Part shown: positions 27,982 to 36,501 of the stretch, piece by piece
How positions within the stretch are numbered: the first letter of the stretch is position 1
Layout: each line of letters opens with the position of its first letter
DNA from: Verrucomicrobiota bacterium
Lineage (GTDB): Bacteria; Verrucomicrobiota; Verrucomicrobiae; Limisphaerales; UBA11358
Assembly (NCBI GenBank): GCA_014860005.1
Contig: JACZKP010000092.1
Location: 1 to 64,000, forward strand
DNA: 64,000 bases
Direction: 5' to 3'
Notes under the pieces: model-generated
What the model was told of the DNA's origin: nothing
Database searches by the model: none
The model's input: the letters and a program-made list of their open reading frames with translations, nothing else
Made by a program: the position numbers and the translations under genes

Positions 27982-28920
27982 CTATAACTGATCGTAAGCT
28001 CGGGCGCGATTCTGCCGGCGAGCCAGTTCGTTGGCGTAGCGCACGCCGAGTGTGCCCGCGTGTTGTCGCGCCCAGTCGCTCAATCGCGTCTGGCTGGCCG
28101 GCGGCGATTGGGTGCAAAGCAGGTCCTGCATCAAGCCCGCAATCTCTTCGCGCGTGATGATGACATCGCCTTTGAACTGCCCCAGCAGCCAGCCCGCTGC
28201 CAATCCCAGTGTGGGTGGTGCGGAGACTGTTGGTCGCGGCTTCCCGATGATCTCGCCGATCTGACGGACGAGTTCGCGGTAAGTGAACGTCTCCGGCCCG
28301 ATCGCATCAATGACCCGGTTATCCGCAGCGCGCCCCTGCTCAACGGCGAGCCGGGCCAGGTCGTCCACGTAAATCGGCTGGAGTCGGTACTGGCCGTCGC
28401 CGAACACTGCGAAGAACGGAAAGCGGCGCAGACACCATGCGATGTTGTTGATCAGTATGTCCTCTTTGCCGAACAACACGGCCGGCCGGAGAATGGAGTG
28501 TGGCATTCCCGACTCCCGCAGCGCCCGCTCCAGCCGCGCCTTGCCAGCAAAATAGGGAAGCGGCGAATCCTCGGACGGATTCGTGATGCTGACATGAACG
28601 ATGCGTCGAACACCCGCGTCCTTGGCGGCGGTAAAGAGTTTCAATGTGTTTTCCACCGCGCTTGCATGGGAGAAATCACCGTGCGTGAACCGCACCCAGT
28701 AGGTGTTGTAAAGCACTGCGGCGCCGTGGAGCGACTCGGTCAACTTCGCCGGTTCATCGAAATCAAAGGGCCGCGCTTCGACCGCGTCGCCAAATGGGTT
28801 CACCCGCTGTGGTGAATTCGTCACGGTCCGCACGCGATGACCAGCCGCCAGCAACCGCGCCGTGATGTACCGCCCCGAATAACCAAACGCACCGGTGACA
28901 ATGTGAAGTTCCTGGTTCAT
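27982..28920 (-). CDS. NAD(P)-binding epimerase-like protein (NDUFA9/NmrA type)
   Basis: 312 residues from the ATG at 28920, with an in-frame ATG 6 bp earlier. It has the dinucleotide loop VTGAFGYSGRYI, then VHVSITNPSEDSPLPYFAGK (YxxxK-like), and QPIYVDDLARLAVE, the region typical of atypical SDRs related to complex I subunit NDUFA9. The exact reaction is unknown; relatives act in quinone or lipid metabolism or as redox sensors. It lies 14 bp upstream of the RACo gene on the same strand, so they are likely co-transcribed. Confidence 0.8.
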   Translation of the reverse strand: MNQELHIVTGAFGYSGRYITARLLAAGHRVRTVTNSPQRVNPFGDAVEARPFDFDEPAKLTESLHGAAVLYNTYWVRFTHGDFSHASAVENTLKLFTAAKDAGVRRIVHVSITNPSEDSPLPYFAGKARLERALRESGMPHSILRPAVLFGKEDILINNIAWCLRRFPFFAVFGDGQYRLQPIYVDDLARLAVEQGRAADNRVIDAIGPETFTYRELVRQIGEIIGKPRPTVSAPPTLGLAAGWLLGQFKGDVIITREEIAGLMQDLLCTQSPPASQTRLSDWARQHAGTLGVRYANELARRQNRARAYDQL

Positions 28921-28970
28921 TGGCATTGGTGAACTTGGTTGTTTGCCATGAGTTGAGTGCGAGGGCTGCG

Positions 28971-29127
28971 TTCACCCTCACCCTTATCCTCTCCCGCTGG
29001 GAGAGGGAACAGCTTTCGTCCACTCTGGTCTGCTTGCGAGTCTCGTGAGCTGTCTTCGGCTTTCATACCCTCCAAAACCGGAGAATGATTCTCTCCCAGC
29101 GGAAGAGGGCCGGGGTGAGGGAGAAAG
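28971..29127. repeat. Single copy of the GGGAGAGGG composite repeat
   Basis: Two inverted ends, each with its own palindrome (CTCTCCCGCTGGGAGAGGG at the left, CTCTCCCAGCGGAAGAGGGC at the right), flank about 75 bp. It is a diverged copy of the unit tandemly repeated at 45995-47247, here filling the spacer between two minus-strand genes. Confidence 0.8.
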
Positions 29128-29166
29128 CTGCGGTCAAGAATTTTCACAGAGCAACTTGAACCACTA

Positions 29167-30687
29167 TCACCGTAGCTTGACCCGCGCATAGCTGATCGTT
29201 TGCGAAGAACCCTCGCGGTGGCCAAGCAATTCCAGCGTGTTCGACGGCGGCGATCCGGCGCGGACCGTGGCGGTGAAGTAACTGGTGAATGGCTTCTTGA
29301 AATCCACTTTCACCGCCGGGCCGGTCCTTCCACCTGGAAGAATCTCCATCAACCTATTCTCTGACACGTGCTGCCCCACCGCGTCCGAACCATGCACGTA
29401 GAAAACCAGAAACAGGATGTTGTCCGGTGTCACCTGGAAACGCGGCGCGGATGGCAACTCTCTGGATTTGCCCTCCTCAGCGACCAGCAGGGTGTGCCGT
29501 TGGACAACATTTCCATCGCGAACTGTGGCGTAATTGAGCGAATGGCTCTGTTTGGCTTCGGGGAAAAACTTCTCACGCAGGCGCTCGTCAATGGCCCGCT
29601 CGGTCCAGACAATATGCACCGTGCCGTCTGGTCCGACCCACAGATCGCCGGGCGAAATCCCGCCGGCAGTTTTGTCGCGACTGGCGATTTCAATCCACTC
29701 CTGGAATTTTCCTGTCGTGATGTCTGGGCACCATGTGAAGAACAACCGGCGGAAATCGTAATCCCACTCGCGCCCGGTCAGTTCCTTCTTGAATGCGCGC
29801 CATTCCGGATACGGTTCGACAATGTCGCTTACACCACAAAAATAAACGGCGCGATTCTTCAGCATCACGTTTGGATAACAAACCCGGATGGGCTGTGATT
29901 TGCGATAATCCTTGCCCTCGGGCCAGCGCAACTTGCCGTTGGACCATTGGCCCGTGCGGTCGCGAAACGCCCACTCCGCGTGCGTGTAGTCAATGTTTTG
30001 AAATAGGATGAACTCACGGCTTGGTCCGTCGGCGGCAAAACTGCGGTAGGAATGTTCCGTGAAACGTGGCTCGCCGTCCCATTTGGGCAGGATGAGTTCG
30101 GGTGTGCGCCCCAAATCATTCGCTCGAAAATGTAGAATCTCCGGTCGCGCCGGCCCACTATAGGCTTCGCGATTCGTAACCAGCGTCGGGTTCGCGGAGA
30201 GCAGCAGCCAGCCATCCGGAAACGCGGCGAGTGGAGAAGGCTCGCGCGTCCGTCCGGTTTCATCGGACTTGACCAGTTTCCATCCGCTGCTCTCACGCTT
30301 GAAGAGCGTCCAGCGACAGTTGTTGAGCGGTTTGGCGTCCGCAAGCGTTTCGATGCCGCTTGCAAAAACGTCGTCGCCGATGCGCACCAGACAAGTCGAG
30401 CCATGACACCACATCGGCCCCGCGCCGTTGTTCGCCGGCTCGAAGGTGTAAACGTCTTCCTCTATCTGGACCACCGCTTGCAGTCTGGTTGAAGCTGATT
30501 CAACCTTCGCCTGACCAACTGCGTTAAGACCGCCAACGAGCAGCAGGAGCGCGGACAGCCATGTCCGCGAGTACCAACAGCACCTGATGAACTCAGTGTG
30601 CTTGTGTGAAACTGCAACGCGCGGACTCAGCGGTCCGCGCTCCTTGGTTCGGCAATTACTCCTACAGATGTGAACGCGCGTCTTCAT
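29167..30687 (-). CDS. Secreted BNR/sialidase-like protein
   Basis: About 506 residues if started at the ATG 30687; an ATG at 30747 would overlap the preceding gene. A hydrophobic signal segment (LSALLLLVGGLNAVGQ) lies about 40 residues in, an unusually long leader. The body has propeller-like blades (LFKRESSGWKLVKSDETG, DLWVGPDGTVHIVWTERA, FRDRTGQWSNGKLRWPEG) and ends with a beta tail. The family is uncharacterised; an extracellular glycan-related role is inferred. Two copies of a GCGGAC/GTCCGC hairpin lie within its first 50 codons. Confidence 0.7.
   Translation of the reverse strand: MKTRVHICRSNCRTKERGPLSPRVAVSHKHTEFIRCCWYSRTWLSALLLLVGGLNAVGQAKVESASTRLQAVVQIEEDVYTFEPANNGAGPMWCHGSTCLVRIGDDVFASGIETLADAKPLNNCRWTLFKRESSGWKLVKSDETGRTREPSPLAAFPDGWLLLSANPTLVTNREAYSGPARPEILHFRANDLGRTPELILPKWDGEPRFTEHSYRSFAADGPSREFILFQNIDYTHAEWAFRDRTGQWSNGKLRWPEGKDYRKSQPIRVCYPNVMLKNRAVYFCGVSDIVEPYPEWRAFKKELTGREWDYDFRRLFFTWCPDITTGKFQEWIEIASRDKTAGGISPGDLWVGPDGTVHIVWTERAIDERLREKFFPEAKQSHSLNYATVRDGNVVQRHTLLVAEEGKSRELPSAPRFQVTPDNILFLVFYVHGSDAVGQHVSENRLMEILPGGRTGPAVKVDFKKPFTSYFTATVRAGSPPSNTLELLGHREGSSQTISYARVKLR
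30550..30569. repeat. CGCGGACA/TGTCCGCG hairpin in signal-peptide codons
   Basis: Perfect 8-bp arms (30550-30557, 30562-30569) with a 4-nt loop, lying within the signal segment of the minus-strand gene at 29167-30687. On the minus strand it is followed by CTCC, like the other copies of this family. Confidence 0.65.
30619..30640. repeat. GCGCGGAC/GTCCGCGC hairpin
   Basis: Perfect 8-bp arms with loop TCAGCG, followed on the plus strand by TCCTTGGTTCG. This same extended sequence recurs at 31197, so it is a dispersed element and not a chance palindrome. It lies within the 5' codons of the minus-strand gene. Confidence 0.7.
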
Positions 30688-30704
30688 GGGGAATGCACAG
30701 GGCA

Positions 30705-31133
30705 TCACTGTGGTTCGTTGCTCCAGAAATAAACTCCCGGCTGCCATGCTCGTGCATTGGGTCGGTAGCTGATGTAGTTGGTTGGACCAATTTCAAAACC
30801 ACAACTCCCCATCATCCCACTGCCCCAACTCAACAATATAGAAGCCGGAGAATGGAGGTTTGATTCTTGAATCGTGATTGTGGGAGGCTGTTGGTAAAGG
30901 CCGAGCATTTGCATTGGAAAGTTGACACCCGGGTCTGTAACTCTCCGATTTGCATTTGCGGGCGGTTCCTCCAGCAGCCGTGCGGCCCAGGACTGAAGTT
31001 CGTCACCGGAGATCACTTTCTTGGCATTTCGTTCGAGATTGTCGAATGACCTGGACAGGTTGCAGGCTCGGTAGAGCGATACAACTGCCAAGCCGATGAG
31101 CAAGAACATTGCGAAGTTGCAGGCTGTCTTCAT
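30705..31133 (-). CDS. Small membrane-anchored hypothetical protein
   Basis: 142 residues starting MKTACNFAMFLLIGLAVVSLY, one N-terminal membrane segment or signal anchor followed by a soluble domain. No family is recognised. The soluble part has FDNLERNAKKVISGDELQSW, a charged helix, and an aromatic C-terminal half (FEIGPTNYISYRPNA, GVYFWSNEPQ). It lies just upstream of the sialidase-like gene on the same strand. The sequence looks genuinely coding, with a complete frame and a normal start. Confidence 0.6.
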   Translation of the reverse strand: MKTACNFAMFLLIGLAVVSLYRACNLSRSFDNLERNAKKVISGDELQSWAARLLEEPPANANRRVTDPGVNFPMQMLGLYQQPPTITIQESNLHSPASILLSWGSGMMGSCGFEIGPTNYISYRPNARAWQPGVYFWSNEPQ

Positions 31134-31196
31134 TGAGAATGCAGGCGTTGCGCGAAATCACATCTATGTCGGTGCTGATCCAGTTTGTTTGGAAAC

Positions 31197-31218
31197 GCGC
31201 GGACTCAGCGATCCGCGC
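31197..31218. repeat. GCGCGGA/TCCGCGC hairpin
   Basis: 7-bp arms with loop CTCAGCGA, followed by TCCTTGGTTCG, matching the copy at 30619. It lies in the spacer between divergent genes at 31133 and 31425. Confidence 0.7.
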
Positions 31219-31424
31219 TCCTTGGTTCGCCAACCCGTCTTGCCGATCAGTTTGGGAGTCGTGACTTTCATGGACTTCGCTGTGCCAATTCAAGCGATTC
31301 ACAATGAAGAACGCAAGCGACCAGAACCATTGTTCTTCGCTGTTGTGCGCAGTGGCTGGGAGCGGTCGTGACCTCTGAGATTTTGCAGCGTGAGGCGTTG
31401 CCAGTAGTTGTGTCAAAGCATAGA

Positions 31425-32663
31425 ATGGAAATGATGAGCAAGAGCGTGCCAGGTTTTGGGAACGCTGGGCCGCAGGAGATTCTTCTCCGCTGGCTATTGG
31501 GCCTGTCGTTGCTGCTCAACGTCAGCCTGGCTACCTGGTTGTATCGCCCATCTCCGGGAATCATTAGCCAGGAAACAGCCACGACTTCAGCGCGTCAATC
31601 GGCCGCAGTGGCAGTATCCCTGGAAAGTGGCAGCAGCCCTGCGGCACGGCGTCCCGGTTCGTCCGCACCACCTTTCGACTGGCGGGAAATCGAGTCCGCC
31701 GATTATCGCCAATACATGGCCAACCTGCGTGCCATTGGTTGTCCGGAGCAGACGATTCGTGACATTCTCCTGGCCGACTTGAATCAATTGTTTGGGATGC
31801 GAGCGCAGGCAATCCTGCCCAGTCCGACAGCTCGCGAGTTCTGGCAAAAGCCCAAGGCGCGGGAGAATGCCGACGTCAACCAACTTGAGCAACTCAAGGC
31901 TTTGCATGACCAGAAACAAGCGGCGATCAAGCAATTGTTCGGCGTCCGACTGGAGGGGCAGGAAATGTTCAACACTCTCTCAATGCAACCGGACACCGCC
32001 CGAACCGGCCTGGCCTTTCTTTCAGAGGACAAACGCGAAGCGGCGTACCGCACCCTGTGCGAGGCCAATCTCGCCTATATCTCCCTGCGTGAGGCCACCC
32101 AGAGCGACCGTCAACGGCAAGCGGAGGTGCTTGCGGGAATTCTCTCGCCCGATGAGTTGGTGGAATTCCAGATGAGAACCCATCCTGAGAGGAGTCTGCT
32201 CTCCAGCGAATTGCAGTACTTTGATTCCACCCCCGAAGAGTATCGAACGTTGGTGAAGCTGCGACAGGAGATGCGGGGTGCTGCCAACGCGTCCAATGAT
32301 CCTTACATCCGGATGGCGGAGGAGGCGGCCGCATTCGGACAGGTCTTCGGTGAAGCACGCGCCCAGGAATATGCCCAGAAGGCCGACTCGTTTTACCTCT
32401 GGGCACGCCGGGCAGCCGAGCGATACGGCCTGGCAGAGGACGCCCCCAGCCGGGCGTGGGAAGTGAAATCACAAGCGATTACGACCCTGCAACAGATCCG
32501 TGCTGACACGTCGCTCACCGTCGAAGAGCGCCGGCGCCTGGTGGAAGCGCTGCACCAGACCACGGAAGCCAGACTTGTGGAAGTGCTCGGGCCGAAAGGT
32601 CTGGCGATGGCCAAACTGGGCGATGTGTGGCTTCAATTCCCCACTTTGGAGACAAGCCGATGA
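31425..32663 (+). CDS. Anchored protein of verrucomicrobial LRAIGCPEQTIRDI family
   Basis: About 412 residues. The start may be any of the ATGs at 31425, 31431 or 31434. A single hydrophobic segment (ILLRWLLGLSLLLNVSLATWLY) anchors or exports it. A Ser/Ala-rich linker follows, then YMANLRAIGCPEQTIRDIL and a long, charged, mostly helical C-terminal part with repeated Glu/Arg-rich heptads. Function is unknown. The next gene overlaps by 4 bp and carries the same motif, so the two are paralogues made together, possibly as a complex. Confidence 0.75.
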   Translation: MEMMSKSVPGFGNAGPQEILLRWLLGLSLLLNVSLATWLYRPSPGIISQETATTSARQSAAVAVSLESGSSPAARRPGSSAPPFDWREIESADYRQYMANLRAIGCPEQTIRDILLADLNQLFGMRAQAILPSPTAREFWQKPKARENADVNQLEQLKALHDQKQAAIKQLFGVRLEGQEMFNTLSMQPDTARTGLAFLSEDKREAAYRTLCEANLAYISLREATQSDRQRQAEVLAGILSPDELVEFQMRTHPERSLLSSELQYFDSTPEEYRTLVKLRQEMRGAANASNDPYIRMAEEAAAFGQVFGEARAQEYAQKADSFYLWARRAAERYGLAEDAPSRAWEVKSQAITTLQQIRADTSLTVEERRRLVEALHQTTEARLVEVLGPKGLAMAKLGDVWLQFPTLETSR

Positions 32664-33673
32664 AACTGCTGCTGACCGTGAGTCTGATGCTGAACTTGCT
32701 CTTGCTCGGGGCAGCGGTTCGCCGTGGAGCGCACCAACACTCTAACGAGTTCGCTCGTCCGTTACGGACGCAAGTCGCCCCGGCGACACCTGCCTCCAAT
32801 TTCTTCCAACGGCGGCCATCGCTCAAGACAGCCCCGGCCACGCCCTGGGAAGCAATTGAGAGTCGCGATCCCCGGCAGTTGATTGCCAGCTTGCGCGCCA
32901 TCGGATGTCCGGAGCAAACCATCCGCGACATCGTGGTTACGCGGATCAGCCGCGAGTTCCACGGTCGCTTGCAGGCTGCGTACGATGACGAGGTGCGACA
33001 GCGGCCTTGGTGGCGCGGCACTCCTTATTCCCGCCAATCACTGGAACTTTCGCAACTCCGGTTTAGGCTTCGTGGCGAACGCGATGACTTGCTCGAAGAA
33101 CTCTTTGGCGAGCCGGCGACATTGCAGTGGTTTCAAGTGCTGTCGACGAGGGGTCCCGCGGTTGTCGGACGCGAATTCCTGCCGCTGGAGAAGAAAACGC
33201 CATTGCGCGAGATCGAGGCGCGTTACCGCCAGTGGAGCGCGGAAGTCACTTTCCCGGTCGGTCAGGCATTGGACGAGGAGGAGCGTGGCGAGTTGCTTGA
33301 TTTGCAGCGCCGCAAGCGCGCGGAAATTGAGGCGCTCCTGACACCGCACGAACTTGAGGAACTCGACGTGCGTGGATCGGCTGCCGCTATCTTTGTTAGG
33401 CGAAAGTTGCCGGAGGCGGATTCCGAAGCGGAGTTCCGCGCGATGGTCCAAGCAGCACTGGAAGGCGGAGTTACGGAAGGCAGCAGGTCAGTCGAATCAT
33501 TTGCGAGTCGTTTCGGGATCGGGATGGAAGCGGCCAGTGAACGACAAGAACGCTTCGAGGAAGATCAGTTGAGAGCAATTGAAGCACGGATCAAGGAGTT
33601 GCTGAGTGAGCAACGGTTTGCTGAAATGCAGCAAGCCGAAGCCGAACGCCAAGCTGCGGAACAGGCTCATTGA
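32660..33673 (+). CDS. Paralogue of preceding LRAIGCPEQTIRDI protein
   Basis: 337 residues from the ATG at 32660, overlapping the stop of the previous gene (ATGA). It starts MKLLLTVSLMLNLLLLGAAV, a signal anchor. LIASLRAIGCPEQTIRDIVV is nearly identical to the motif in the upstream protein. The rest is charged and helical (LDEEERGELLDLQRRKRAEI, then a Glu/Gln-rich C-terminus). No known function. It converges on the HzsA-like gene with only 47 bp between stops. Confidence 0.75.
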   Translation: MKLLLTVSLMLNLLLLGAAVRRGAHQHSNEFARPLRTQVAPATPASNFFQRRPSLKTAPATPWEAIESRDPRQLIASLRAIGCPEQTIRDIVVTRISREFHGRLQAAYDDEVRQRPWWRGTPYSRQSLELSQLRFRLRGERDDLLEELFGEPATLQWFQVLSTRGPAVVGREFLPLEKKTPLREIEARYRQWSAEVTFPVGQALDEEERGELLDLQRRKRAEIEALLTPHELEELDVRGSAAAIFVRRKLPEADSEAEFRAMVQAALEGGVTEGSRSVESFASRFGIGMEAASERQERFEEDQLRAIEARIKELLSEQRFAEMQQAEAERQAAEQAH

Positions 33674-33720
33674 AAATCCGAACACCACGCCCGCAAGGAT
33701 CAAAGAGTGCGTTGCGCTGG

Positions 33721-36333
33721 TTAATTCTTCGGTCGGATAGTCGCCACATCCGCTGGCGGCTGATACCACAGCGACTCCCAGTACTTCCGCTCGACCGCGT
33801 AAACATCCAGCGGCGCATTTGAGTTCAGCTCCGTTGGCAGAACTCCGTAACGCTTCAGCTCGCGCACCCAATCCGAGCGTGGGCGGAAATTTGGCATGTC
33901 GAAGCGCGGATTGCTTTTAGCGAGAAAGTCTTTGCCCGCCACACACAACGCCAGAAGCTTTTGGTAGTCCGGATCAGCGGTGTCCGCGAAAACGGTGGTA
34001 CCTTGTTGTGTTTGAGGGTCACGGCAAAGTCCCCAGCCGCCCGCTGATTCGGCGAGCGGCGCGAGGAGAAGAATGGATTTCTCCGGACGCGAGAGATTGA
34101 AGACAATGTGGCGGCTGGTGAGCAGTCGTGGATCGTCGAGGCTCGGTTCCCAGAAGGAAACGCCCCGTTCGTCGGCCAGGCTGAGCGGCAAAACGCGAGC
34201 CGGTTTGTCGTGGCAGCCGGCGCAGCGCTGCTGAATCACGTCCGCTGCGGCCTTGGTGGCCGGCCAATCGTGGCCGGTGTTGACCTGATTGTTCTCGGCA
34301 TAATTGCCGATCATGCCGCAGCCTAGTGCCGCGTAAGTGCCCGGATACGCCGCGCCGCTTTCAATCCAGAGCCGCAGCATTTTCTCCTGCTGGGGCGTGG
34401 CCTTCACGTCATAATGTGAGCCGTCGAGCAGCTTGAGCAGACGGCTGGCGGAGGAGCCGAGCGTGCGGGGATCATAATTGCTGCGCGGTTGGTTGCGGCC
34501 ATCGGAAAACAGGCGCGCGATGGTCAGCATGTAATAGCTGTGACTGAACAGCGGGCCATGATCGCCGGTGAGAATCAGCCGACCGTCACGTGGACCGCCC
34601 CGCGCGGTCTTTTCATAACCGTGGCAGTCGGCACAAAGCTCATTAAGAATCGGCTGAATGTCGCGCAGAAAATCGAACACGTCCGGCGCGTCGGCAATCG
34701 GTTCAATCCGGCTGGGCAGTCGGCGGAGCGCGGCCAGCTCGGTCGCAGTCAGCGGCGGCGCTTGCGTGCGATATTCATGACAGCCGACGCAACTGGTGGT
34801 CTCCCCGGGTTGCACCGAGGCAAAGCTCTGCATCCGTTTCACGGACAAATCATTTTCATCCAAGGCCACAAAGAATACGCTACGCATGGCCGGCACCTCG
34901 AAACTGGCCGAGCCATCGGCCTCCACCGGCACCGTGCCGAGAATGCGTTCGAGTGTGAACGTTCCACCGTAACTGATGGGCTCCATGCCGCCCGTGTAAT
35001 GAATTGGCATGGGCAGCGTTTCGAGGACGAGCAGTTTCTTGATTTCGCCTCGCGTCACCGTGGCCATGTTGCGCCCGGCATAAATGTCGGCCACCACCAT
35101 GTGCCCCGTCGGTTGGTCCGGACGAATGCGCGGTTGGATCACGGTTTCGCGCGGACGCGGCGCAAGCGGGCGCGGTTCGTGACACTGCAATCCCGCTTTT
35201 TGATCCGCGTCGGGCAGACGGAAGACAGTTTGTTCGTTTCCCTGTTCGTCCAGCAACACCAGCGTCGCGCCTTTGGCGGCGAGGAAGCATTCCTCAGAAA
35301 ATGCCCAGGGATCACGATAACGCGGTGTCTTGCTGATTTGCTTCGCGAACTTCGCTTCATCCGGACCGGCGCTCGGATCCACCACCGTGACCACGCCGTC
35401 ATGCTCGCGCTGACCGTGGCCGGGCGAAAAGGACGCGACGACTTTGTGCGAGTTCGGAATCGGCTTCGCATCAATCATCGTGATGCCCGGATGCAGGTTG
35501 CCGAACCAGGTCATCTGCGCCGTGCCGTCCGGGTTCGCGGTCCAGAGGTGATGAAAATGCACCTGGCTGCGGTCCACGTATTCCCAGCGCGTGTAGAGCA
35601 CCCGGCCATCCGGCAGCGGCCACGGCGTGTTGTCGTGTTCGTTGTTGCTGGAAATCGCGCGGATGTTCGTGCCGTCCGCGTCGCACCGATGCAACACGGC
35701 GACCTGGGTGAGCCAGCAATTCACCCAACGCTTGCAGCGCGAGGAAACGAAGACGATCCCGCCGTCAGACAGGTAACTGGGTTCAATGTCGTCAAACGGT
35801 CCGTCGGTCAATTGCTTCAAGCCGCTGCCGTCGGCGTTGATTTCGTAAAGGTGAAACGGATCGGTGTCGCCCCGGCGATAGGAGAACAGCACCTTCTGGC
35901 CATCGTAATGCACCTGTGGATCGCGCACGCCGCCTTTCGCGTCTGCGAGCAAGGTCGTGAGTTTTCCAGTGCGCAGATTCAGGCGATACAACTTGCCGCC
36001 CTCCGCGTAGGCCTTGCGGTCAGGATTCTCGGCGTAGTATCCGAAGTTCGCATACCAATGACCGTCCTCGCCCAATTGCCGCGCGGCAAAAATGATTTCT
36101 TCCGCGCCGGCCATCGGCCCGTCAAGCGATTGGTCGAGCAGCGACCGGGGAGGGGCGGCTGCGACAGAACTCTCCGCCGCGAACGCCAGAAACGTCAGCA
36201 GAGCCGCGCCCCAACGCAGGAATGCGGATTGGCACAGCCGGCTTGAGCCAACGACGGGCGAACCAGCCGCCAACGCACCCCGGCGAAGCGGTTGCTTAAA
36301 AGTCCGCGCTATGAGTCCTGGTTTGTGGCACAT
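33721..36333 (-). CDS. HzsA-middle-domain/PD40 protein with three c-type heme motifs
   Basis: 870 residues. A hydrophobic export segment lies near residues 40-58. Next is a TolB/PD40-like propeller (residues ~75-400; HYDGQKVLFSYRRG, NADGSGLKQLTDGPFDDIEP). The region around 410-510 resembles the middle domain of hydrazine synthase alpha. Heme motifs are CVGCH at 515-519, CADCH at 567-571 and CAGCH at 704-708. The family is common in Planctomycetes and Verrucomicrobia and is not evidence of anammox. It is probably a periplasmic electron carrier or oxidase for an unknown substrate. Confidence 0.85.
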   Translation of the reverse strand: MCHKPGLIARTFKQPLRRGALAAGSPVVGSSRLCQSAFLRWGAALLTFLAFAAESSVAAAPPRSLLDQSLDGPMAGAEEIIFAARQLGEDGHWYANFGYYAENPDRKAYAEGGKLYRLNLRTGKLTTLLADAKGGVRDPQVHYDGQKVLFSYRRGDTDPFHLYEINADGSGLKQLTDGPFDDIEPSYLSDGGIVFVSSRCKRWVNCWLTQVAVLHRCDADGTNIRAISSNNEHDNTPWPLPDGRVLYTRWEYVDRSQVHFHHLWTANPDGTAQMTWFGNLHPGITMIDAKPIPNSHKVVASFSPGHGQREHDGVVTVVDPSAGPDEAKFAKQISKTPRYRDPWAFSEECFLAAKGATLVLLDEQGNEQTVFRLPDADQKAGLQCHEPRPLAPRPRETVIQPRIRPDQPTGHMVVADIYAGRNMATVTRGEIKKLLVLETLPMPIHYTGGMEPISYGGTFTLERILGTVPVEADGSASFEVPAMRSVFFVALDENDLSVKRMQSFASVQPGETTSCVGCHEYRTQAPPLTATELAALRRLPSRIEPIADAPDVFDFLRDIQPILNELCADCHGYEKTARGGPRDGRLILTGDHGPLFSHSYYMLTIARLFSDGRNQPRSNYDPRTLGSSASRLLKLLDGSHYDVKATPQQEKMLRLWIESGAAYPGTYAALGCGMIGNYAENNQVNTGHDWPATKAAADVIQQRCAGCHDKPARVLPLSLADERGVSFWEPSLDDPRLLTSRHIVFNLSRPEKSILLLAPLAESAGGWGLCRDPQTQQGTTVFADTADPDYQKLLALCVAGKDFLAKSNPRFDMPNFRPRSDWVRELKRYGVLPTELNSNAPLDVYAVERKYWESLWYQPPADVATIRPKN

Positions 36334-36501
36334 GACATCGTTGCCATGCCAAGCATGCCTTTACAGCTTGGAAGCAATGGCGCGAGCGTAGAATCGCGGA
36401 CAACTGCAAGCCTTGACGCAGGTCAATGGGTGCGTCGCGCAGCCTGGCCACCGAGGTTTGCCGTTGCCGTGGATCTGGCCGATGAACATTTCATTGCTCA
36501 G

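Noticed and set aside
34489..36246. 585-codon open frame antisense to the HzsA-like gene
   Set aside because: It is the shadow of a high-GC gene: no start context, no recognisable domain, and the opposite strand has clear heme motifs.
33721..36333. True hydrazine synthase (anammox)
   Set aside because: No beta/gamma subunit genes nearby, and this domain is widespread in non-anammox PVC bacteria.
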